This document shows positions 1-8,123 of a stretch of DNA of 19,581 nt, in pieces (the stretch's first letter is position 1; the number at the start of each line of letters is the position of its first letter). The translations under genes were made by a program, and so were the position numbers. The stretch covers positions 1 to 19,581 of the forward strand of contig SFRL01000072.1 of the NCBI GenBank assembly GCA_004562765.1, given 5' to 3'. The stretch comes from a bacterium (GTDB taxonomy: Bacteria; Bacillota; Clostridia; Lachnospirales; Lachnospiraceae). Under the pieces are notes generated by a model that made no database searches, was not told where the DNA came from, and worked only from the letters and a program-made list of their open reading frames with translations.

Positions 1-1596
1 CGCTGATGACCCTTGCGTTTCTGAAAGGAACCTGTAAAAACAGATTCCTTCCCTACCTGGGAACCCTGATGTTTGTCGGGGCAAAATTTTTTGTGGGAGT
101 ATCCTATTTGCGCTTTGGAGCCACCCTTCCGCAGGAATTTGGGATGCTGTATATTCTCCCGTCCATTTTCTTTGCTTTGGAATTCTTTCGGACGAGAAAG
201 GAAGAATTGGAGGCGGGAATCAACCGCATCCGCTGTACCTCATCCTGGCTATTGTTGGGATTCGCCATGAGCTTTTCTCTGACCTTGTCATCCCACTTTT
301 ACGATACGATCATCGCAGGCGTCATTTGCCTGGGGATCGCGGTTGCATACGGGTACTGGTTCTGGCGGAAAGAATATTTTTTTCGCGTGATGCTGACCGG
401 CATTTTGAGTATCCTGATGGCATTTCTGCCGATGGCGGCGGCCTTTCTCACCGGAAAATCCCTACAGGGCTCGATGTACTGGGCGATGAACGTGATCGGA
501 CTGAGAGACTATACGGTTTTGATCTTTCGGATCATCTGCATCACAGTCGTGGCTATCACGGTGGGCGGGGTGCTCCTGGTGGTTTGTGGGCTTCGAAGAG
601 GAAAGCTCTCCTTTTCTGAAGATCAGAAAGTGCCGCATCATTCACTGTTCGGGAAGGTGATTCTTCAGCTTTTCGCTTTGGCACCCTTGGCAGCGATTTT
701 GCTGATCGGCTGGAAATACGGGCAAACGATCCTGTGGGGCTGTCAGCAATACGCATTTGCCCTGCCAGAGATGCGCTGGGTTTTGTATGGGATCGGCGCA
801 GCGGTAGGGATCGGACTGCTCCAGCGGTACCTGATCGACCCCATGCGTGGCGCCGGGCTTCTGGCCATGGTGACCGCTGAGATCCTGCTGGGACTGGTGC
901 TGGTCAGCGGTTCACTGGGTTGGCCGATGCTGATGGAGCCTTCCCGGACGAGCATCTATTTTGCGTATCTGATCCCGGTGCTCCTTGTGATGACGGCGGC
1001 CGGTGCGGTGAATTGCCTGCTGCTTGCCCGGCTCCCGGAGGTTCAGAAGACGATCAGTCTGATTCTGACTGTGCTGGTCATATTCTTCGGGATCGGCGGT
1101 GACTATGTGCGGGGTTCTTTTGGCGGCGGCCAGTTGGAAATGAATGAGTCGATTCTCTGCACCACGAACATTTTAAAGGACAACGAGGGAAAAAATAATA
1201 CCTGGACCATTGTATCTGCCAACGATGAGTACCGTATGGTGGAGAAGTACGGACGGCATACGGAGACCATCGAGTTTTTGGAAGACATGGGAAAAGGTCT
1301 ATTTTTATATTGAAAAGAAACCTCTGAACTATGCCGGCGGATATATAGGATCGATTCCGGAGGTGTCCGAGGAGCAAGCGCAGCAGCCTCTTCCCGAGAA
1401 TTCCGGCCTTTCGGCCTATAGCGGAGTGAACCGCTCTGTGACCATGTCCAGAATGTACTACTGGGCGCAGAAGTTTATGGAACTGTATCCAAATGAAATG
1501 AAAGTTTACTATGAAAACGACAGGTTTGTCTGCTATTATCTGGAACAAAATGTATATCGCCTGTACAATTTTGCAATTGATTACGGCTACAACTAA
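1..1596 (+). pseudogene. 5'-partial polytopic membrane protein (GT-C-like), C-terminus frameshifted
   Basis: The reading frame is already open at the left edge, so the ATG at position 6 may be internal and the gene probably starts upstream. The visible part has about eleven hydrophobic helices spread over the first 370 residues. A soluble tail of about 160 residues follows. The first frame stops at a TGA at 1311-1313, but the next frame carries on smoothly to the TAA at 1594-1596. Removing one base from GGGAAAAGG (1289-1297) restores a continuous MGKVYFYIEKKPLNY reading. The layout of many helices plus a C-terminal tail with a TWTIVS motif resembles large clostridial GT-C-like membrane proteins found near EPS genes; this is a family-level impression, and no catalytic residues are assigned. 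The SDR-PelD gene starts 31 bases downstream, so it is probably part of the same operon. It is either a pseudogene or an intact gene with a sequence error. Confidence 0.6.
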
Positions 1597-1627
1597 AGTT
1601 CATTGAAAGCAGAAGACGGAGTAAGCT

Positions 1628-3814
1628 ATGGATATCATGCTTGTAGGCGGCTTGTCGCCTATGACAAAAAGGCTTTCATTAAAACTGTATAAAGAAGGAC
1701 ACAGGATCTATGTGTTATCGGGGGACCGGAATCCTTCCAACCGCTATGAGCATGCATTCGAGCGATACAATTTTTCCTATGACAGTGCTTCGGTCGAAGA
1801 GGTGTTCCAAAGTGTCAATCCGGATGTGACAATCTTGCTCGGCGCGTTTGACGGTAATTTGCCCGGGGAAAATCCCAAGCAGGAGGCCGTCGAGTACGCG
1901 GCAGGCCTGCAGAACATTTTGGTTTCTTGGTCCGCGCTGGAGAAAGGGCGGATCATCTTCCTGTCCTCCGTGGAGGTGTATGGAGACTCTTATCACATCC
2001 CGGTGACGGAAGAGGTTCGGCCGGTCCCCAGAGGAATCCGCCCACTGATGCTTTTTCAGGCAGAAGAAAGCTGTAGGTTTTATCAGGAGCAGTTGAAAAA
2101 GGATGTTGTGATTCTGCGTCTGGACAGGCTGCATGATGTTCCGAAAGATAAAAAAGAAGCGGCTTTGGGCGTGTGCCAGAGAAAGTGTCTGGAAGCTATT
2201 GGGAATCGTACTGTTACGTATCGGCGCAATTATCAGTACGGGCTTACATATATAGGCGATGCGGTGGAGAGCATCTATCAGCTGGCGACCTGTCCGAGCC
2301 ACAGGTACGGACTCTATCATATTTCCTCCAGCGAAGCGTACTCTGAATTGCAGATTGCAGATGCCATCGAAAAGAATCTCGGAAGTGAATTGGACAAGCT
2401 CGATAATACGCGGGAGGAGCAGCGTTCCGTTATCCTGTCCAACGAACGGCTTAAGGGGGAATTCGGATTTAAGGTCCGGTGTGAGCCGGAAGAGACAATC
2501 CGAAAGACACTCCAATATATGAAGAGGCACAGCGGACGTTTTCTGGATTCTTCCCATACAGGCTGGGATATCTGGCACAGGCTTTATTTTAAAATGATCG
2601 GGCTGTTTGGCGCTCTGGTGCCGTATCTGGAAAATCTGGTGCTATTTATTCCGTTTTTCATGCTGAATAACCGTGCCACAGACAGCCAGTATTTTTCCAA
2701 GATTGATTTTTATCTGCTCTATGTGCTGCTGTTTGCGGTGGTGCACGGACAACGACAGGCCACCTTTTCCGCCTTCCTGGCCATGGGAGGGTATGTGTTT
2801 CGGCAGATGTACAATCAGTCGGGAATTGCTGTGGTAACAGACTACAATACATATGTGTGGATCGCTGAAATCTTCATTTTGGGGCTGGTGGTAGGCTACA
2901 TGAGAGATCAGCTGGTCTTCATGAAGGAAGAGAAGGACCAGGAAATCGACTTCCTGTCGGAGCGCGTGACAGATATAACCGACATCAATGACAGCAACCT
3001 TCGCGTCAAGAAGGGGCTGATCACGCAGATAGTGAACTATGATTACAGCCTTGGCATGGTTTATGATCTGATAGAGCAGCTGGAAGCAGACCACCCGGAC
3101 CAAATGATGTTCCATGCCCTCACCCTGATTCGGAATATCATGGATTGTCAGGATGTTGCACTTTACCGTGTTGACAATGGAAATTATGCCAGATTATTTG
3201 GACATACCTCGGAAAAAGCCTGTTCTATGGGTCGTACGGTATATCTTCCGGACAAAGAACCCCTTTTTGAATCGTTTTCCAGGCAGGAAGTGTATCTGAA
3301 CCGAACGATGGACCCGGTGTATCCGATGATGGCATACTGTATTTCTGAAGGCAAAAACATGGAAATGATGCTCCTGCTTTGGAGTATTCCCTTTGAGCGA
3401 ATGACGATCGATGAGTCTAACCGTCTGATTGTCATCAGCAAGCTGATTCAAAAGGAGGTAAAGAGGACCGCGGCATATCTGGACCTCCTGCGAAAGGAAC
3501 GGCATCAGGATGATAGTCCGGCCCTGCATGCGGAGGAATTCGAGGAACTGGTCAATATCTACCGTGAGGCGGGCAAGAAGAACCTGACGGAGTATGTTTT
3601 GCTGCGGGTTGTCTCTGCCCGATTGGATATGGAAACAGCGGGAATAGTAGACATTTCGAAGATGCTTCGCGTAACGGACTATTTCGGGTATCGCTATGAT
3701 GGCAACCTCTATATCCTGCTCACCAGTACAGGGGGGAAAAACTGTGGTTTTATGCAGAAAAACTTGGAGGAGAAAGGCATCTGCACCGTGATCAGTGAGG
3801 AGATAGGCGCATGA
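1628..3814 (+). CDS. pelD: SDR/epimerase-like domain fused to PelD (c-di-GMP receptor of Pel biosynthesis)
   Basis: This 728-residue protein has two parts. Residues 1-300 are an extended SDR, nucleotide-sugar epimerase type: an N-terminal Rossmann strand, SSVEVYG at 113-119 and a GDAV element further on. The glycine motif is degenerate (VGGLSPMT at 6-13), and residues 130-150 contain no Tyr or Lys, so the catalytic YxxxK is missing. Residues about 315-430 hold four membrane helices. A GAF-like domain follows (about 460-615), then a short degenerate GGDEF domain (about 640-728). That domain has RVTD at 681-684 just before DGNLY, where GGDEF proteins carry the inhibitory RxxD site and GGDEF. 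Helices, GAF and degenerate GGDEF in this order are the architecture of PelD, which binds c-di-GMP to switch on Pel synthesis. PelE follows with a 4-base overlap, and PelF and PelG lie downstream. An SD (GGAG) precedes the ATG. The PelD assignment is strong; the SDR domain's role is unknown. Confidence 0.85.
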   Translation: MDIMLVGGLSPMTKRLSLKLYKEGHRIYVLSGDRNPSNRYEHAFERYNFSYDSASVEEVFQSVNPDVTILLGAFDGNLPGENPKQEAVEYAAGLQNILVSWSALEKGRIIFLSSVEVYGDSYHIPVTEEVRPVPRGIRPLMLFQAEESCRFYQEQLKKDVVILRLDRLHDVPKDKKEAALGVCQRKCLEAIGNRTVTYRRNYQYGLTYIGDAVESIYQLATCPSHRYGLYHISSSEAYSELQIADAIEKNLGSELDKLDNTREEQRSVILSNERLKGEFGFKVRCEPEETIRKTLQYMKRHSGRFLDSSHTGWDIWHRLYFKMIGLFGALVPYLENLVLFIPFFMLNNRATDSQYFSKIDFYLLYVLLFAVVHGQRQATFSAFLAMGGYVFRQMYNQSGIAVVTDYNTYVWIAEIFILGLVVGYMRDQLVFMKEEKDQEIDFLSERVTDITDINDSNLRVKKGLITQIVNYDYSLGMVYDLIEQLEADHPDQMMFHALTLIRNIMDCQDVALYRVDNGNYARLFGHTSEKACSMGRTVYLPDKEPLFESFSRQEVYLNRTMDPVYPMMAYCISEGKNMEMMLLLWSIPFERMTIDESNRLIVISKLIQKEVKRTAAYLDLLRKERHQDDSPALHAEEFEELVNIYREAGKKNLTEYVLLRVVSARLDMETAGIVDISKMLRVTDYFGYRYDGNLYILLTSTGGKNCGFMQKNLEEKGICTVISEEIGA

Positions 3815-4737
3815 CACGCAGTGGGATCATCTTTTTGATCGTTCTGATCTTGAATGCGCTGATTGCAATTGGGTATCTGCTCTGGTATCTGATTTTCAAA
3901 AAAGAGCAAGATCATTCCGTACAGTTTGTGATCCATACGGTGGTCATGCTGATTTGCCCGATTGTTGGAATTCTATATTTCCTGTTTGCTTTTTTGAAGT
4001 ATCGCTTCTTAAAGCTGGGCGAAAGAGACCTCTCAGATGTTGAGTTCAGCAAGAAACGGCATGTGGCGAGAGTAAAAGCCGACGAGAAACGGGAACGGAA
4101 CATTGTGGCAATGGAAGAAGCCATTCTTGTGTCAGACCAGGAAAAGAAGCGCACGAACATGCTGAATATCCTTCTGGGAGAGACAGGGGAGTCTTTTTCT
4201 GCGATTGCGCAGGCCTTGGATAGTGACGATTCAGAGGTTGCGCATTATGCGGCATCCTTCCTGCAGAGCAAGATGGATGCGTTTCGTGAAACTGTGAGAA
4301 AAAAGCAGCGGTTCATCGAAGCGGGCGATATCAAAGAGGAAGCATGTCAGAAACAGGTTTTAGAGCTGATCCGGTATATGGACCAAATGTTGAAACAGAA
4401 TGTATTCACGCAGGTTGAGCAGCTGGATTACGTGGAGCAGATGGAGCAGCTCTGCGAAAAACTGTATCAGAACGAAAGGAGTCAATTCGCGCCGGACTGC
4501 TATGAATGTATCTTAGGCAGAACGATGGGGCTGAGAGAATACGACAAGGCGGAGCTGTGGGCAAATCGTTTTTGCGAGCAGTATCCGGACCACCTGTCAT
4601 CTTTCACGCTCAGATTGAAGCTGTATTTTGAGACCAGCCGGAAGGATCGATTCTTTGAGGTGCTGGATGAATTGCGGGCGTCCACAGTCGTTGTGGATCA
4701 TCAGACACTGGAGCTGATCCGCATGATGCAGCAATAG
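3811..4737 (+). CDS. pelE: PelE-like membrane protein with TPR-type C-terminus
   Basis: The 308-residue product starts with two membrane helices (about 5-28 and 41-65). A charged, Lys/Arg/Glu-rich cytoplasmic segment follows, and then an all-helical region. Its last 100 residues (about 215-308) look like tetratricopeptide repeats, with paired helices such as YDKAELWANRFCEQYPD. Two N-terminal helices followed by TPRs, at about 300-330 residues, is the layout of PelE, which joins PelD, PelF and PelG in the inner-membrane Pel complex. The ATG overlaps the pelD stop codon (ATGA, 3811-3814), which implies translational coupling. Sequence conservation in PelE is weak, so the assignment rests on topology, length and position between PelD and the DUF2194/PelF genes. 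Confidence 0.75.
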   Translation: MTRSGIIFLIVLILNALIAIGYLLWYLIFKKEQDHSVQFVIHTVVMLICPIVGILYFLFAFLKYRFLKLGERDLSDVEFSKKRHVARVKADEKRERNIVAMEEAILVSDQEKKRTNMLNILLGETGESFSAIAQALDSDDSEVAHYAASFLQSKMDAFRETVRKKQRFIEAGDIKEEACQKQVLELIRYMDQMLKQNVFTQVEQLDYVEQMEQLCEKLYQNERSQFAPDCYECILGRTMGLREYDKAELWANRFCEQYPDHLSSFTLRLKLYFETSRKDRFFEVLDELRASTVVVDHQTLELIRMMQQ

Positions 4738-4756
4738 AGAAGAACGAACGGCACGG

Positions 4757-4764
4757 AAAGGAGG
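4757..4764 (+). promoter_or_regulatory. Strong ribosome binding site for the DUF2194 gene
   Basis: AAAGGAGG lies 6 bases upstream of the ATG at 4771. It is the best match to the anti-Shine-Dalgarno sequence among the start sites I inspected in this window. It fixes the start of the DUF2194 gene, which is not translationally coupled to pelE (33-base gap). Confidence 0.7.
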
Positions 4765-4770
4765 AGAGAA

Positions 4771-6603
4771 ATGCTGTCAAAACGGAATTTTGTGATGATG
4801 ATGACCATGATTATCGTTGTGCTGGTACTTTTTCTCTCCTCTGTCGCATTGAAAGAGTATTTTAATGACTATGATGTCAATCACGCGGCGGAAACAGAGA
4901 TCATTGAACAAAAGGAGCACAAGCCTGATCCGACGGGGCAACAGGTTTTATATGTTGGGACGATGGAGAATGGTTACTATCGTGCCATCCAAGAGTGGGC
5001 GGAATATCGCAACAACTCCCTGCGGGTATTCTCATCTCTGAGCGCGGCGGATAGAATCCTTCGGACAAATGAGGAGAAAAAAGCCTATGTGCTCATAGAT
5101 GGAGAATTGCTTGCAGATGACCCGGAAGCCGCAGCGGAAAAGCTGTCTCAATATGTGGAGCAGGGCGGCGTTGTGATTTTTTACCGGCTGCCTGCCTACC
5201 GGGTGATCGAAGGATGCAGAGACTTACAGAATCTTCTCGGCATTCAGCGTCTGCGTGGGGAGTCGGTTCAATTACAGGAGATTCGCCTTTTTGGCGGGTT
5301 CCTTCTGGGCGGAGAGACCCATTACTTGTTCGAAGGCGTGGAGGACCCTGAGCTTGTGGATCTGGACAGGGAGGTACCGTGGTACGACATTTCCTCCCGA
5401 ACAAAATCTTATATGGTCGGCTTCCTCACGGAGGAGGAGAAGAGTGCCGCAGGCCTGAACAATGAAGATATGCCCGCCATCATCTGGAGAAGCAATATGG
5501 GAACCGGCTCGGTATTTGCGGTGAACGGGGACTATATGAAGGGGGAAACTGCGCTAGGAATCCTGGACGCCATGCTCTATGAGGCAGAGGATTACGCGCT
5601 TTATTCGGTGGTAAATGCGCAGAATCTCTCTTTTGCGGGCTTCCCGGACCTGACGGTGGAGAATGAGGACACCATGGCAGAGACTTACGGTATGACGACA
5701 CAGCAGTTTTGCCGGGATATTCTATGGCCCTCCCTGGTGGCAAGTACACAGAAGGGGAACTGGAAGGGGACCGCGTTTGTGTCCGTAAAACAGAGCGATC
5801 AGTCTCAAAACGAACCGAATGAAAACGATTTGATCGATTATCTGAAATTTTTTAATGAAGAGACAACAGAGGCGGGAATATCACTGGGCCGCATAGAAAG
5901 CTCGGATTTGCGGGCGTCGGTGGAAGATGAATATAACACCTTAAAAAGCTGGGACCTGAATTATGTTTTTGCGGGCGGATACGTCCGAAAGGAGAACCAG
6001 GAGAAGCTCGCCGCGCTCATCGACGGAAATGGACAAATGGATTTTTTTCAGGACCTGCGCACGGTTGTAGGAGAATATGAAACAGATCAGCAGATCCTGT
6101 CATGGATGACCGACAGGATCACACTTCAAAACGCGACAACAAATGCCTACATACACAGCTATCAAGACAGTCTGAGACTGAAAAGCCTGGAGACGGCACT
6201 TGGCTACAGCAATATTCTGGTCGATATATACCGGGTATTGTGGCCGGAAACCAGTGAAGACGGATGGGAACATGTAGCGGAGAAGATGTCGTCCAATGTG
6301 GATACATACTGGAAACCATTTTCCGCATTTGAGAAGACAACGATTAGTCAGAGTGACAGCAGAGTTCGTAATTTCCTGAACGGAAGTGTGGAAAGCACCA
6401 GAACCGGAGATCAGATTTCGATTCAGACTGCCGGTTTTACCGGGGATGTGTATCTTCTTCTCAGGACGCATGACGAGGTCGTGGAAACCATGACCGGCGG
6501 AACATGGAAAGAGGTGGAGGAGAATACATATCTTCTGCAGCTGACGTCCGAGGAGGCTTCTGTGACACTCAGACCAGAGAAAGAACTCTACTATCAAGAA
6601 TAA
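4771..6603 (+). CDS. DUF2194-type, PelA-like membrane-anchored extracellular protein
   Basis: The 610-residue product has an N-terminal signal anchor (hydrophobic residues about 8-27) with no obvious cleavage site or lipobox, so it is probably tethered outside the membrane. Residues about 60-290 look like an alpha/beta domain with an amidotransferase-like strand pattern (AYVLIDGELL, GGVVIFYRL). Residues about 325-510 resemble a deacetylase-like barrel, and the last 90 residues are beta-rich. Its position between PelE and PelF and its overall build fit the DUF2194 family, which occurs beside PelF in Gram-positive pel-like clusters where PelA would be. PelA deacetylates and trims Pel. I do not find the CE4 metal site (TFDD or HxxxH), so enzyme activity is doubtful and a scaffold or export role is possible. 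A perfect SD precedes the start. The family call is from memory of sequence style and context, not a search. Confidence 0.6.
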   Translation: MLSKRNFVMMMTMIIVVLVLFLSSVALKEYFNDYDVNHAAETEIIEQKEHKPDPTGQQVLYVGTMENGYYRAIQEWAEYRNNSLRVFSSLSAADRILRTNEEKKAYVLIDGELLADDPEAAAEKLSQYVEQGGVVIFYRLPAYRVIEGCRDLQNLLGIQRLRGESVQLQEIRLFGGFLLGGETHYLFEGVEDPELVDLDREVPWYDISSRTKSYMVGFLTEEEKSAAGLNNEDMPAIIWRSNMGTGSVFAVNGDYMKGETALGILDAMLYEAEDYALYSVVNAQNLSFAGFPDLTVENEDTMAETYGMTTQQFCRDILWPSLVASTQKGNWKGTAFVSVKQSDQSQNEPNENDLIDYLKFFNEETTEAGISLGRIESSDLRASVEDEYNTLKSWDLNYVFAGGYVRKENQEKLAALIDGNGQMDFFQDLRTVVGEYETDQQILSWMTDRITLQNATTNAYIHSYQDSLRLKSLETALGYSNILVDIYRVLWPETSEDGWEHVAEKMSSNVDTYWKPFSAFEKTTISQSDSRVRNFLNGSVESTRTGDQISIQTAGFTGDVYLLLRTHDEVVETMTGGTWKEVEENTYLLQLTSEEASVTLRPEKELYYQE

Positions 6604-6619
6604 CCAGCGAAGAGGTGCG

Positions 6620-8089
6620 ATGATGCGAATCTGTATCATAGCAGAGGGAAGCTATCCTTATGTGGTCGGCGGCGTATCCGGGTGGATTCACAGCATGATC
6701 AAGACGTTTCCGGAGTACGAATTTGTTCTGCTTACGATCATAGCAAACCGGGGTATGAGCGGAAAATTCGCCTATGAGCTGCCGGAGAATGTGACAGAGG
6801 TCCATGAGCTTTACATGGAGGACGCGGACTGGGGCACCGTCAATAAAAGACACAAGAAGCGGTTGAATCTGAAAGAATATCATGCGCTGCGAAGCCTGGT
6901 GCTGGACCATGAGGTGGAGTGGGATGCGATGTTTGATTTCTTCCGGGATAACACCGTATCCATCAATGAGCTTCTGATGGGAGAGGATTTTTACCATGCG
7001 GTATTGGATTGCTATAACCTGAAGTACCCCGATATCGTATTTTCGGATTTTCTGTGGACAATGCGCTCCATGTACCTTCCGCTCTTTCTCGCCATGTCTA
7101 TGGAGATCCCGGAGGCGGATGTATATCACGCGGTAGCAACCGGATATGCGGGCCTTCTGGGCTGCATGGGAAAGCATTTTTACAAAGGACAGTTCATCCT
7201 GTCAGAGCATGGAATCTATACGCGCGAGAGAGAAGAAGAACTGATCAAAGCGGAGTGGGTACAGCTTCTCTATAAGAAAATTTGGATTCAGCAGTTTAAA
7301 AAGATGTCTCAGGTGGCGTACGATAAGGCGGATATTGTAACCAGTCTTTACCAGCATGCAAGAGAGCTGCAGATTGAGCTGGGATGCCCGCCGGAAAAGA
7401 CGATGATCACACCCAATGGAATTGACTATCGGAAACTGGAGGATCTGCCCGGCGTTCCGCCGGAGCATGAGGGATATATCCATATCGGGGCCATTCTCCG
7501 TGTGGCGCCGATCAAAGACGTAAAAACGATGATTCAGGCATTTGCCTACGCAAAGAAACGCTGCCCCAAGCTGAAATTGTGGATCATGGGACCGTATGAT
7601 GAGGACCCGGACTACGCGGCGGAATGCTTTAAGATGGTCGAGATCATGGAGATTCCGGATATCGAGTTTACAGGCAGAATTCAGGTTGCAGACTATCTGG
7701 GATGGATGGATATGACGATTCTGACCAGCATCAGTGAAGGGCAGCCGCTGACCATTCTGGAGAGCTTTGCGGCACGCGTGCCGGTCATCGCAACGGATGT
7801 GGGCAACTGTAGAGGCCTGCTGTATGGCGAGGATGATACATATGGAAAAGCGGGGGTCCTGACCCATATCATGAATATTGAGGAGATCGCAAATGCCATG
7901 GTTTACCTGGCGGAAAACGTGTTGGTACGCAAAACAATGGGTGAGGTCGGTTATCAGCGCCTGATGCGAAAATATAAGATCGAAGACATGAAAGAGAAGT
8001 ATGGCCGGATTTATCAGACAGCGGAACAGAGGATGAATCCGGCACAAGAAGAAAAACGGGAAAAAGATAGGGCAGCAATCTTAAGGTGA
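6620..8089 (+). CDS. pelF: PelF, GT4 glycosyltransferase of Pel-type polysaccharide synthesis
   Basis: The 489-residue product opens with the hallmark of PelF, EGSYPYVVGGVSGWIH at about 9-24, close to the EGTYPxVxGGVSSWVH of known PelF proteins. The C-terminal half is a GT-B donor domain: ITPNGID, then AILRVAPIKDVKTMIQAF, and the retaining GT4 signature E373-x7-E381 (EGQPLTILE), followed by PVIATDVGNCRGLL. PelF is a soluble cytoplasmic enzyme thought to polymerise an N-acetylgalactosamine-rich chain from a UDP-sugar and to work with PelD, PelE and PelG at the membrane. The length matches the family (about 500). The first of two adjacent ATGs (6620, 6623) is used here; an AGAGGTG SD lies just upstream, so either is possible. 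It starts 16 bases after the DUF2194 gene. This is one of the most secure calls in the window. Confidence 0.93.
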   Translation: MMRICIIAEGSYPYVVGGVSGWIHSMIKTFPEYEFVLLTIIANRGMSGKFAYELPENVTEVHELYMEDADWGTVNKRHKKRLNLKEYHALRSLVLDHEVEWDAMFDFFRDNTVSINELLMGEDFYHAVLDCYNLKYPDIVFSDFLWTMRSMYLPLFLAMSMEIPEADVYHAVATGYAGLLGCMGKHFYKGQFILSEHGIYTREREEELIKAEWVQLLYKKIWIQQFKKMSQVAYDKADIVTSLYQHARELQIELGCPPEKTMITPNGIDYRKLEDLPGVPPEHEGYIHIGAILRVAPIKDVKTMIQAFAYAKKRCPKLKLWIMGPYDEDPDYAAECFKMVEIMEIPDIEFTGRIQVADYLGWMDMTILTSISEGQPLTILESFAARVPVIATDVGNCRGLLYGEDDTYGKAGVLTHIMNIEEIANAMVYLAENVLVRKTMGEVGYQRLMRKYKIEDMKEKYGRIYQTAEQRMNPAQEEKREKDRAAILR

Positions 8090-8123
8090 CCGGAGAAGCC
8101 TATCACGCGGAGAGGGAAAGACA

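Noticed and set aside
1715..2578. Long minus-strand open frames opposite pelD, pelF, pelG and the flippase
   Set aside because: They lie wholly inside well-supported + strand genes, have no family motifs and low-complexity composition, so they are antisense shadows.
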